Assembly (NCBI GenBank): GCA_002311745.1
Contig: DBZL01000014.1
Coordinates: 124,001 to 188,000 of the forward strand
Direction: 5' to 3'
DNA: 64,000 nucleotides
Source of the DNA: Phycisphaerales bacterium UBA1161
GTDB taxonomy: Bacteria; Planctomycetota; Phycisphaerae; Tepidisphaerales; Tepidisphaeraceae
Part shown: piece after piece, positions 34,333-43,233 of the stretch
How positions within the stretch are numbered: the stretch's first letter is position 1
How the letters are laid out: every line of letters begins with the position of its first letter
Position numbers and translations under genes: made by a program
The notes under the pieces: model-generated
The model's input: only the letters and a program-made list of their open reading frames with translations
The model's database searches: none
Told to the model about the DNA's origin: nothing

Positions 34333-34737
34333 ATGAGATCAAAGATCATCAGCCGCGTGAAAGCTTTTCGCTGGCAACAGTGGCTGGTCTTGGCGGTGTT
34401 TCTGCTTACCGCTGGATTCACCGCGTACAAGGCCGTGCATATGGCACGCGATGTGATCTACTGGCGGGCTCACCGTGACGAACCGATTCGTGGATGGATG
34501 AATGTCGGCTACATCGCGCATTCGTATCGCGTTCCGCCGCATGTGTTGTATCTGGCATTGGGCCTCCCTCACAAGCCGCCGGACAAGCGACCGTTGCGCG
34601 AAATTGCTGAAGTGCAGCATCGTTCGATGGACGAAATCAGAGCGATCCTGCAAAACACGATCATTCACGCGCGTCCGCCGTATCCGCCGCCCCCACCGCC
34701 GTCCGATCAAAGCCCCGCTCAAGGGGCGTCGCCATGA
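34333..34737 (+). CDS. Small single-span membrane protein of the DedA operon
   Basis: 134 residues from the ATG at 34333; GTG at 34306 is an alternative and neither has a strong ribosome site. One membrane segment (WLVLAVFLLTAGFTAYKAVH), then a conserved-looking stretch GYIAHSYRVPPHVLYLALGLP that resembles the helix-turn-helix of a MerR- or LysM-like fold but is undefined, a helical segment and a proline-rich tail (YPPPPPPSDQSP). The stop overlaps the DedA start by ATGA, so it is translationally coupled. Function unknown, probably linked to DedA. Confidence 0.65.
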   Translation: MRSKIISRVKAFRWQQWLVLAVFLLTAGFTAYKAVHMARDVIYWRAHRDEPIRGWMNVGYIAHSYRVPPHVLYLALGLPHKPPDKRPLREIAEVQHRSMDEIRAILQNTIIHARPPYPPPPPPSDQSPAQGASP

Positions 34738-35351
34738 ATCTCGCGGATCAAGTCCTGGCGGCGCTGTTGGTCTATGGTTTGCCGGCGCTTTTCGGCGTGA
34801 ACGTGATCGCCGCCATCGGCGCCCCGTTGCCGGTCAACTTGATGCTCGTAGCGGCCGGTTCATTTGTCGAACAGGGCGAGATGAAGCTGTGGCGAGTGAT
34901 CATCGTGGCGAGCACGGCCGCCGTGTTGGGCGATCAAATCGGGTATAGTTTGGCTCGCTGGGGCGGTCGTCGTTGGGTCGCACGGATCAGCCGTAAAGTA
35001 GGCTGTGAAGCCAAAATCCAGAAAGCAGAAACACTCGCCAAGCGATGGGGCGGGCTGGGCATTTTCTTCAGTCGCTGGTTGGTGACGACGCTGGCGCCGT
35101 GGCTCAATGTGACGAGCGGGATCGCTGACTATCCCTGGCGTCGTTTCATCCTCTGGGACGTGCTGGGCGAAGTGCTCTGGGTGGTCTTGTACGTGATGTT
35201 GGGCTACATCTTCAGCGATCGCGTTCAAGCTATTGCAGAGATCTTGGGCAATCTCGCCTGGGTTATCCTCGGTTTCATTGTCGCGGTCATCCTGGGCTGG
35301 AAGATAGTGCAATACCTGCGCTGGCAAAAACTCAGTCAACGCGAAGCATGA
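34734..35351 (+). CDS. DedA/Tvp38 family membrane protein
   Basis: 205 residues with five or six hydrophobic segments. DedA features are a re-entrant loop region with PLPVNLMLVAAGSF, then GDQIGYSLARWGGRRWV, FFSRWLVTTLAPWLNVTSGI and WDVLGEVLWVVLYVMLGY. DedA proteins act as flippases of phospholipids or undecaprenyl phosphate, with roles in membrane homeostasis. It ends the sigma/anti-sigma operon, which suggests that this operon responds to envelope stress (inference). Confidence 0.9.
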   Translation: MNLADQVLAALLVYGLPALFGVNVIAAIGAPLPVNLMLVAAGSFVEQGEMKLWRVIIVASTAAVLGDQIGYSLARWGGRRWVARISRKVGCEAKIQKAETLAKRWGGLGIFFSRWLVTTLAPWLNVTSGIADYPWRRFILWDVLGEVLWVVLYVMLGYIFSDRVQAIAEILGNLAWVILGFIVAVILGWKIVQYLRWQKLSQREA

Positions 35352-35449
35352 GGTGCCTACCAGGAAGCCGGAAGGGGCCGCGCTGCGCGAGAAAGTAGAG
35401 CGGTGGATCAGTAGAACAGTAGAGCCCCGGCGCGCCGGGGGGGCGGCCA

Positions 35450-38400
35450 TCATCTGGGCCGCAAATAGGGTTTTCTCGGTCTGCCGATGTTCGAGATGAT
35501 CTGAACCAAGTCATCGTAATCCAGTTCGTTCGGCCGCACCGGTTGCAGCAACTCATCCTCGATACGATCCCGGACATCGACGGAAAGGTCTGAATCCGCC
35601 ACCATCCGCAGCACGTTCCTCAACTGCTTGAGTCGATTCAATGTCCGTACCGCCCCGCGATCGGTCGAAGTTTCCAGGAAGTACTCGAACGACTCCGGGT
35701 CAACTAACTCACCGTGGCCGGCCGCGCGATAGGCGTCCAGTGCCTGACTAAAGTCTTGCCGGATCAACTCGGTCTTCTGAGGATCGATGACGTTGGAATA
35801 AGTCGGCCGCCCATTGGCGTCGATGTCGACCACTTGGCAGAACATGGACTGCAATTCCTCAGTGATAGTTGCTGTAGTGGCCTTAGACAGGCCGGTGATT
35901 TCTCCCGACCTTCCCTGCAACAGGTCAAAGGCGTTGCTGAGGCTGACCGCGCCGCCCGGTGCATACAGATGGGTCGCGCCCGCTACGGGCGGCTGTGGCT
36001 GTGGCAGCGATATTTCCAGCGGCTGGGGAATGTACGACTTCGCTTCCAGGTCCAGAGGCGTGAAGTCGGAGGTGACCAGCGTCGTGCCAAACGCCGGCGC
36101 ATACAGCGACACCGTGTAGCCGGGCACCGTGCCCGTCCCGAAGAGGGTCGCAAAGCGCGGATTCGATCCCGTGCCTTGCACGGTGATGCGGCTGGTGTCG
36201 AACGTCATGTTGGAACCCAACGTAACAACGTCGACACCCTCCGGCGGATTCCCCGGGGAGGAAACCAGCTCGCTGTTCAGGGCGCCCGACGCCGTCAGCA
36301 ATTGACCGCTGGGCCGGAGTAGAAATACGACCGTCCCGGCTGTCACGGTCAGATTCCCGCCGGTGTTGATGTCCCCCAGCGTCGCCGTTCCGGAACCGAC
36401 GTTGATGCTCAGGTTTCCCAAAACCGTGATCTTTTCCTCATGGCCGACGGTCAATCCCTTCGCCTGGATCGTCACGCTGTTTCCGCCCTGGGGGTTGTCC
36501 GCGATCGTGGCGACGACGGGCACCGATTGCCGGCCCGCCAGCGCCAGATCGATCACGCCCGCCGTCGACGTCAGATTGCCTCCCAAAACGATCACGCCGG
36601 TTGGCTCATAGTCGCCGGCCCCTAAGCTCCCCAGAGTCACCCCGCTGTTGGGCTGCAACGAGAGTAATCCTGTCGTCGTAATATCGGAGGCAAAGATACT
36701 GGTGCCGCTGGTCACGGTGAGTGTATTCACCCTGGTGGGTCCGCCGAAGAACACGCTGCCGCTGCCGGAACTGGTGTCGAGGGTCAGAGCGAATAACCCG
36801 GAGGTTGCGCCAGCCAGATCGATGTAGCCACCGGTGCTTTGGAAAACGGTGTCCGTCTTCAGCACGACCGGAGTGTCGAAGGTCAGATTTCCCGTCGTTT
36901 TTACGCTGGGACTTGCGGTCCCAACGATGTCCAAAATGGTCTTTCCTTGCGAACCGCTGCCCTTGGGAGTGGACGTGGTCGTTAATGTGGCCAATGCGGT
37001 CGTGGAGCCGACATAGTCCGCACCCCCGCTGCCGAACGTAATGTTGCCGCCCGAAGCATTGGTCAGTGCGCCGGTGCCGGCAAAAGTGTAGGAAGCGTCG
37101 ATGCTGACGTCCACGCCGTCGCCGTCCACGGTCGAGTTGAACGTGACCGAGCCCGGGCCCGTCGCATTGCCCGTGGCGACCAACTGCGTAGCGTCCGCGA
37201 AGCTCACGGGGTTGTTGTACGTCTGCGCCAGCGTCGTCGTCATGGCGGGAGAGTTGGTGTCGCTCATGGCGAAATACGTGGTGCCGTCGGCCGATGTGCC
37301 GGTCGCCGTGGTGGTCACGCTTCGCAATGGGTGCACCGAACCGACATAGGCCGCGGTGGTATTTCCGAAGATGATGTTCCCCGGGCCGCCGCTAAATGAC
37401 GTGTCGACCCACAGGTTCCACGGACCGTTGCCGTCGCCGTCCACCGTCCCGGCAAAGCCGACGGTTCCGCCGGCCGTGGTCGTCAATTGCGTGTCGGCCT
37501 TGAGCACAACAGCATTGAAGTACGTCTGGTTGCCTGCGGTCTGCACGGCCGGCTGGCCGGGACCGCTGCCGGAAATATCGAAGATCGTCTCGCCTGCTTT
37601 GGCCGAGCTGCTGTCGGCGGTGGTGGTGAGACTGGCCAGGGCGTTGACGCCGCCCACAACAGCGGCCCCGCCATTTCCGAACTGGATATTGCCCGCGTTG
37701 CTTGCGGTGGACGAGGTGTCGATAGTGAGGTTCCAGGGCCCGTTGCCATCGCCGTTCACCGTCGAATAGAACGTCACGCTCCCACCGTCGTTGGCCGTCA
37801 ATTGGGTGTCCGCGCCGAGCACGACCGCATTGTTGTACGTTTGACTGCCGGTCGTCGTCACCGACGGGGTGGACGACGAACCGGTCGCCGTGAATTGCGT
37901 TGTGCCGCCGCTGATGCCGGACGCCGGATCGTTGATGGTCAGGGCCGTCAGCGCCGTGGAACTGCCCACCAAACCGGCGAATGCCGTTGGCCCAGCGGTG
38001 TCGACGGTCAGAGCAAAGGAGCCGTCGATCGTCGCATTGAATGTGATGGCGCCCGCGCTGGTGGAGGTAAAAACGGTATTGGCGCCCAGAGTCACGTCGG
38101 TGTTGTAGGTCTGTACACCGGTGCTTAGCACCGAAGGAGCGATGCTTGTCCCCGCCGCTTTCATTTCGAGGGTGCCGCCATTGATGAGCGTGGCCGGTTC
38201 ATCGGTCATCACGCTGGCCAGGGGAGTCGTGCCCCCTAACAAGGCTGCGAAGGTTATGGATCCCGTCGTGTTGATCGACAGTGCGAAGCCGCCGTTGATG
38301 GTTGAATTGAAGGTAATGGCGCCGCCGCCGACGTCGTCGAAGGCGGTCTCGTTATTCAGGACGATCGGAGTGTTGTAGGTCTGTCCCGCAGTGGTCAATA

Positions 38401-40855
38401 TGGTCGGATGGGTGGCGATCCCCGCAAAGTTGCATTGCACCGGCCCGCCGACGATGCCCGAGGCGGGATCATCGATGGTCAGGGTGGTGAGCTGGACGTT
38501 TTGTCCCACATCGTCGACAAACGTCGTTGCCCCGGCGGTATTCACGGTCAAGGCAAAAGCGCCGTCGACGGTTGATTTGAACGTGATGGGGCCGCCGCCG
38601 GTGTCGGCCAGAGTCGTATTGGCGCCCAGCATGATCGCGTTGTTGTAGGTCTGTCCGGCGGTGGTCACCACGGACGGACTGGCCGTTGTCCCCGCGGCGT
38701 TGAACTGGACTCGTCCGCCGCTGATGCCCGACGCCGGATCGTTGATCGTCAAACTCGTCAACGGCGTCGTGCCCCCGACCAAACCGCCGAACACCGCGTT
38801 CCCGCCCGTATTCACCGTCAGAGCGAAGGCCCCGTCCACGGTCGAATTGAAGGTGATGTCGCCGCCGCCGCTGTCGGTCAGGGCCGTGTCCGCGGCAAGC
38901 GTCACCGGATCGCTGTAGGTCTGATAGCCGCTGGTGCTGACCGCGGGGCTGGCCGAACTGGATGAGACCGCCAAGACGATTTTGTGGCTGCTTGTGCTGG
39001 AAATCGCCACACCGCCGCTGCCCGCATGGAGCGCCGCGCCGATCGTCACGACGCCGCTGTGGTTGATGGTCATATCGGCGGAGGATGTGATCGCCCCGCC
39101 GATGTTGTCGAAATTCACCCCAGTGCTGGTGAACGGCCCGCCGTTGACCGGGCCGACGATGTCCACGTCCCCGGCGGAATTGCTCAGTTGCACGCTGCCG
39201 GTGGTCGTCAAATTCGCCGCCGTCAGCGATCCGGAACTGCCCAGCGTGCCGACGCTCAGCGTGATCTGTCCGCTGCCGGCGTTGATGCTGTTCGAGCCGT
39301 CCATCGAAATTACCGCGGCGCCGCTGTCGCGATTGGCGGCGGTGGCCGTGTTGTCGTTGGCGCTGAGCGTCACATCTCCGTCGGTGGTGGTGATGCTCCT
39401 GCCCGATGCGAAGACGATGCTCCGCCCCGCCTGCATGGTCAGCGACACGCCGGACGTGGAGAGGTTGATCGACTGGTTGATGTCGATGTCGGTGTTGGCC
39501 TGAAGAACGACGTTGGCGCTGGCGCTGTTGATCGCGGAGGCGTCGATGGTTTCATCGGCCGTGTTGCTGAAGCTGCTGACGTCGCCCAGCGCGGCGGTGC
39601 CGCCGCTGGCGATGGTGATGGTGTGCGGGTCCAGCAGCAACGTTCCCAGTTTTCCGTGAGGAGCGGCCGCATCCACGGCGCCGGCGAACGCCAGCGCTTG
39701 GGCGCTGGAGACTTCCGACCAACCCCCGTTGCCCCATGCCGCTCCGCCGCGAACGGAGATGGCGCCGTCGAATACCGTTTGCGCGTCCGACCAGACGACC
39801 ACCGTCCCGCCATCGCCGCCGGCCAGGGCGTCAGCATGGATGCTCGACTTGTTGTCCACGAGGGTGATCGAGGCGGTTGAATCCGTTCCAGACCCGTGCG
39901 GGCCGCCGCCCACCCACACCGTCCCGCCGCCGGAGCTGCCGGAGGCATCGATCGTCGCGTCGCTTAGCGCCACCCGCCCGCCCAGCACCCGCACGGTCCC
40001 GCCCTTGCCGCCCGGGTTTGACGCGTCGAGCGTTCCCGACACTTGCACGGTCCCCTCGCCGTCGAGGGTGATACTGGCGGCCTTGGTCTGACCGGTATGG
40101 CGAATCGCGATGGAATATAGATCCCCGGCGGACATGTCGACCGCCTGTGCCGCGACGTTGCCGCCGTTCTGGACGCCCACGCCGCCAGAGGCCGCGGAAT
40201 TCGCCCCCGCGTCCACTTTCACCATGAGCCCGCCCCCCCGGTCCCCCAGGTAAACGTCATCGTCCGCGACCATCGCCACCGTACCTGAACCGGCGATGAT
40301 GGAGCCCCCGTTGACGACGTGCAGGCCGACCAGATATACATCGGCCGCCGTGATCTTGCCCTGGTTGACGACCGATCCCTGGCTGGCCGTGAAGTGGTTG
40401 ATGCCGGCCAGGGCGTCCTGATCCGACAGATGCGCCGCGGCGGCATAAAGCTGGCCAACATTGATGATCGAGTTGGCGCCGAACATGACGCCCGCCGGAT
40501 TCACCAGATAAACGGTTCCGTTGGCCGTCAGCGTCCCGTCGATGTGCGACGGCGAGGCCTTGATGATGCGATTCAGCACCCAACTTTCTGAACCCGGTTG
40601 AACGAATCGCACCGACGTCCCGGCTGCGACGTTGAATTGGGTGTAGTCGATGATCGTGCGGTTGGCCGCGTGGATGATCGTGCTCGTCCCGGATTGGGTG
40701 AACTGCGCCGATCCGCTCACCACGTGATCGACCTGCAAATTCCCGCCCAGCGCCGCTCGCGCCCCCGCCAAAACTGCCGACGAAATCAGCATCAAGGCCG
40801 TCACCCGGCGCCGATGACGCGGCTTGCTCCCAACTTCACGCAATTCAGCGGCCAT
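35450..40855 (-). CDS. Large two-partner-secretion exoprotein (TpsA, filamentous haemagglutinin-like)
   Basis: 1801 residues. A long signal peptide (MAAELREVGSKPRHRRRVTA then LMLISSAVLAGARAALG) is followed by the haemagglutination-activity TPS domain, recognisable from NRIIKASPSHIDGTLTANG, VYLVNPAGVMFGANSIINVG and the N-terminal strands. A long beta-helix follows, rich in Gly, Ser, Thr, Ala and Asn. From about residue 645 to 1010 it is made of 90-residue tandem repeats (DNA period 270 nt), and longer related repeats continue to about 1250. The last 150 residues are different: helical, charged, ending in RKPYLRPR. It should be exported by the partner TpsB 32 nt upstream, as adhesin, toxin or surface fibre. 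No recognisable toxin domain. Confidence 0.9.
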   Translation of the reverse strand: MAAELREVGSKPRHRRRVTALMLISSAVLAGARAALGGNLQVDHVVSGSAQFTQSGTSTIIHAANRTIIDYTQFNVAAGTSVRFVQPGSESWVLNRIIKASPSHIDGTLTANGTVYLVNPAGVMFGANSIINVGQLYAAAAHLSDQDALAGINHFTASQGSVVNQGKITAADVYLVGLHVVNGGSIIAGSGTVAMVADDDVYLGDRGGGLMVKVDAGANSAASGGVGVQNGGNVAAQAVDMSAGDLYSIAIRHTGQTKAASITLDGEGTVQVSGTLDASNPGGKGGTVRVLGGRVALSDATIDASGSSGGGTVWVGGGPHGSGTDSTASITLVDNKSSIHADALAGGDGGTVVVWSDAQTVFDGAISVRGGAAWGNGGWSEVSSAQALAFAGAVDAAAPHGKLGTLLLDPHTITIASGGTAALGDVSSFSNTADETIDASAINSASANVVLQANTDIDINQSINLSTSGVSLTMQAGRSIVFASGRSITTTDGDVTLSANDNTATAANRDSGAAVISMDGSNSINAGSGQITLSVGTLGSSGSLTAANLTTTGSVQLSNSAGDVDIVGPVNGGPFTSTGVNFDNIGGAITSSADMTINHSGVVTIGAALHAGSGGVAISSTSSHKIVLAVSSSSASPAVSTSGYQTYSDPVTLAADTALTDSGGGDITFNSTVDGAFALTVNTGGNAVFGGLVGGTTPLTSLTINDPASGISGGRVQFNAAGTTASPSVVTTAGQTYNNAIMLGANTTLADTGGGPITFKSTVDGAFALTVNTAGATTFVDDVGQNVQLTTLTIDDPASGIVGGPVQCNFAGIATHPTILTTAGQTYNTPIVLNNETAFDDVGGGAITFNSTINGGFALSINTTGSITFAALLGGTTPLASVMTDEPATLINGGTLEMKAAGTSIAPSVLSTGVQTYNTDVTLGANTVFTSTSAGAITFNATIDGSFALTVDTAGPTAFAGLVGSSTALTALTINDPASGISGGTTQFTATGSSSTPSVTTTGSQTYNNAVVLGADTQLTANDGGSVTFYSTVNGDGNGPWNLTIDTSSTASNAGNIQFGNGGAAVVGGVNALASLTTTADSSSAKAGETIFDISGSGPGQPAVQTAGNQTYFNAVVLKADTQLTTTAGGTVGFAGTVDGDGNGPWNLWVDTSFSGGPGNIIFGNTTAAYVGSVHPLRSVTTTATGTSADGTTYFAMSDTNSPAMTTTLAQTYNNPVSFADATQLVATGNATGPGSVTFNSTVDGDGVDVSIDASYTFAGTGALTNASGGNITFGSGGADYVGSTTALATLTTTSTPKGSGSQGKTILDIVGTASPSVKTTGNLTFDTPVVLKTDTVFQSTGGYIDLAGATSGLFALTLDTSSGSGSVFFGGPTRVNTLTVTSGTSIFASDITTTGLLSLQPNSGVTLGSLGAGDYEPTGVIVLGGNLTSTAGVIDLALAGRQSVPVVATIADNPQGGNSVTIQAKGLTVGHEEKITVLGNLSINVGSGTATLGDINTGGNLTVTAGTVVFLLRPSGQLLTASGALNSELVSSPGNPPEGVDVVTLGSNMTFDTSRITVQGTGSNPRFATLFGTGTVPGYTVSLYAPAFGTTLVTSDFTPLDLEAKSYIPQPLEISLPQPQPPVAGATHLYAPGGAVSLSNAFDLLQGRSGEITGLSKATTATITEELQSMFCQVVDIDANGRPTYSNVIDPQKTELIRQDFSQALDAYRAAGHGELVDPESFEYFLETSTDRGAVRTLNRLKQLRNVLRMVADSDLSVDVRDRIEDELLQPVRPNELDYDDLVQIISNIGRPRKPYLRPR
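37831..38920 (-). repeat. 270-nt tandem repeats inside tpsA
   Basis: The anchor words TGTTGTAGGT or close variants occur at 37831, 38101, 38371, 38641 and 38911, exactly 270 nt apart. Each unit codes for 90 residues with the pattern ITFNSTVDGAFALTVNT, LTINDPASGISGG and TTAGQTYN. Units beyond 37831 in the direction of the stop codon are longer (about 300-315 nt), reaching near 37100. Exact period with diverged sequence shows old duplication under length constraint, as expected for a beta-helix repeat. Confidence 0.9.
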
Positions 40856-40887
40856 GATTCGCCACCTCCCAACTCAGCGCCGGCGGC

Positions 40888-42894
40888 TCAATACTTCAAA
40901 GTGAGCACGACACTCACGTGGCTGCTTCCGCGGCCGACCAGCGTATCGCCGGTCTGAGCATCCGTCACCGAATTAAACGCCCTGCCCACGTCCGCGCGAA
41001 GGTCCACGTTGTCCCTAAATTGCAGATCGACGCCCACGCCGGCCCCGATGAGCGTGGCGTTGGTCTCGAACGATTCCCTACGGCTGTTATACACCTGGCC
41101 CGCGTCCAGGAATGCTCGGAATATGCAGTCCCAGTCCGGCCGTCCGTAGGTCTCTTGCGGCGCCCAGCGGAACGGCTGGCCGAGCAAATGGTCCGGCTGC
41201 GGCTGGACGGTAAATATACGCGGCAAGTGAAAGCGGTATTCCACGGAGCCGATGGCCGCCGAATCTCCCGCCGTGATCGATTCCGGATACCCGCGCACCG
41301 TATACAGCCCGCCGGCGACGTATTCCTCTTCCGCGATCAAACGCTGGAACGTGTACTGCCCCTTCACGGAAAACGCCAATTCGTTGGCCAACGTGCTCCG
41401 CCCCGCCTCAAAACCGTGTGGGTCCAACAGCGGCTCAAGAAAGACCGATAGGCCGTAGTTCCCCTGGAGAATCACCGCGTTCTGGCCGGAGTCCATCCGC
41501 CCCAGGGCGTCACGCGTCGCCTGGCTGCTGTCCGTCAAACTCCCCAGCAACGTCAGGTCACCCGACATCGAAGTGCACTGCGCGGTCCGCTCGAGGTGCA
41601 GCCCCACATACGGCAACAGGAAATTGCCTCTTCCCCCGATTTCGCTGGTCGAATTGTTGACATGAATGCCCTCGAAGCGGACGCCGGCCACCACGTCCAG
41701 GAAAAACGCGTGATGCTGGTAAACGTTTTGAATGACCTCGCCGCCGAGCAGGACCGTGTCGCCCGTAAAGTGAATCAGCGAGTCGCCAAGGTCGGATGAG
41801 TCGAACGACTGATAGCCCGCGTAAACTCGGCCCCGGGTGCGAGGCAGATCGAACATCGGCTTGTCATAAGACACGTTGATCGAATTCTCGTTGTTGAACG
41901 CCGCCGTCGAATAGTCGATGCTCAGAGTGTCGTCGTGCCCCGTCAACTGGTTGTTGATGAAGCCGAACCTCTCCAGCCACTGGTTGGTTTGGCGCGTTCC
42001 GGTGTTGGAAACCTGGGTATAGATCTGCCACGGCCTGCTGCGCGTGATCAAATAGTCCAGCGACACCGAGTCCGGTCCCTCGGCGGAATTGACCGCGGCA
42101 TCCACCCGTCGGCCCGGCTGTCGATTCAACCATTGCACGTAATCGTCCACCTCCCCTTTGCGCAACAGATCCTGGCCGCCAAGTTCCAACGGGGAATGCT
42201 CGATGATGCGTTGGTCGGCCTGGTTGTTGATCTTGCCGTTCCCTTGGTCGTCCGTGGGCGGGACGTGATCGCCCACTTCTATCGTGCGTACTTGCCGTAC
42301 GACGGCGACATGAACGTCGAAATGGAGAACCACCGGCGCGTGGCCCGCGGTTGCCGCCGCGGCCTCCGCCATCTTGACATCTCCCGCATCCGGTTCGACC
42401 CAGACCCCGGCAAAGCCGCGGGAGGTCATAAACGATGTAATCTGCTCGGAAATGCTCCGGACCGCGCTGGCCGCGAACCGATGCCCCGGCAACTCGGCCA
42501 GGCCACTCAGTTTCGTTTGGGTGATCGCGCTTTCGGGCAGGTCCGTCCGGCCTATGGCCTTGACGTACACGGTCCCGCCGCCCCGCGCGATGGTGCCCAA
42601 CTCGATCGTTGTCTGGGCCACTTCGTCGATCGGCGGCAAAAGATCGCTTCGCACCGCCGCCCCGGCAACGTATCGAACCTCCACCCGTGAAATCCCCAGC
42701 AGCGGACCCTTGGCGTCCTGCTCCGCGTCGGAGGAAACCGCCGAACTGCGCAAGCTCGGACCGTCCCCTCGCGCCAACGCGCACAGGCCAAGGATTCCCA
42801 ACGCCGCCAACACCAATGCGCTTGGCAGGCGCTCATGGCACTTCTTGATGCGACAGCCGGAAGCGCCGCAACGCAGGCGATAAGGCAACGCCAT
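40888..42894 (-). CDS. Two-partner-secretion outer membrane transporter (TpsB, FhaC/ShlB-like)
   Basis: 668 residues. An extended N-terminus with a signal peptide (around residues 24-43) precedes POTRA-like domains (HFDVHVAVVRQVRTIEVGD, LRKGEVDDYVQWLNRQPGR) and a C-terminal 16-strand-type beta-barrel. The diagnostic VRGY motif of Omp85/TpsB proteins is in GGLYTVRGYPES, and the protein ends with an aromatic residue (VVLTLKY) as in outer membrane barrels. It secretes the TpsA protein encoded 32 nt downstream. Its presence implies a Gram-negative-style outer membrane. Confidence 0.88.
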   Translation of the reverse strand: MALPYRLRCGASGCRIKKCHERLPSALVLAALGILGLCALARGDGPSLRSSAVSSDAEQDAKGPLLGISRVEVRYVAGAAVRSDLLPPIDEVAQTTIELGTIARGGGTVYVKAIGRTDLPESAITQTKLSGLAELPGHRFAASAVRSISEQITSFMTSRGFAGVWVEPDAGDVKMAEAAAATAGHAPVVLHFDVHVAVVRQVRTIEVGDHVPPTDDQGNGKINNQADQRIIEHSPLELGGQDLLRKGEVDDYVQWLNRQPGRRVDAAVNSAEGPDSVSLDYLITRSRPWQIYTQVSNTGTRQTNQWLERFGFINNQLTGHDDTLSIDYSTAAFNNENSINVSYDKPMFDLPRTRGRVYAGYQSFDSSDLGDSLIHFTGDTVLLGGEVIQNVYQHHAFFLDVVAGVRFEGIHVNNSTSEIGGRGNFLLPYVGLHLERTAQCTSMSGDLTLLGSLTDSSQATRDALGRMDSGQNAVILQGNYGLSVFLEPLLDPHGFEAGRSTLANELAFSVKGQYTFQRLIAEEEYVAGGLYTVRGYPESITAGDSAAIGSVEYRFHLPRIFTVQPQPDHLLGQPFRWAPQETYGRPDWDCIFRAFLDAGQVYNSRRESFETNATLIGAGVGVDLQFRDNVDLRADVGRAFNSVTDAQTGDTLVGRGSSHVSVVLTLKY

Positions 42895-43094
42895 TTCTTT
42901 CTTTCTCAGTTTCCCGAGGATTCAACACGGGAAATCGCTTTCCCGTGTATGAATCACCGCCGGACGATCCGACATTGCCGCTTCCCGGCAATTCAAAAAT
43001 CACGTTAAAGGTGACTACTTCCATTGTCAAGGAATCGAGCAATCCACTCCAACTCCTTGACGTTTGTCATGTGCGAGCGAGCGCAACGATGCAA

Positions 43095-43168
43095 CGTTCC
43101 CGGCGGGAGTCGAACCCGCAACCTTCGGCTCCGGAGGCCGACGCTCTGTCCAATTGAGCTACAGGAAC
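43095..43168 (-). tRNA. tRNA-Arg (CCG)
   Basis: 74 nt folding into a full cloverleaf: acceptor GTTCCTG paired with CGGGAAC (one G-U), D arm GCTC-AATTGGACA-GAGC, anticodon arm TCGGC-CTCCGGA-GCCGA with anticodon CCG, five-base variable loop AGGTT and T arm GCGGG-TTCGACT-CCCGC. Discriminator G at 43095; CCA is not encoded (the next bases are TTG). It reads CGG arginine codons, frequent in high-GC genomes. Confidence 0.97.
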
Positions 43169-43233
43169 TCACGCCCGCCGCGTTTGCCGCGGCGGCGCCA
43201 ACCATCGCAGGATATTCCCGGCGATTCCCAGCG

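Noticed and set aside
37100..38920. Repeat region in tpsA as possible sequencing or assembly artefact
   Set aside because: Units are diverged, in frame and of constant 270-nt length, which fits a beta-helix repeat rather than a duplication error.
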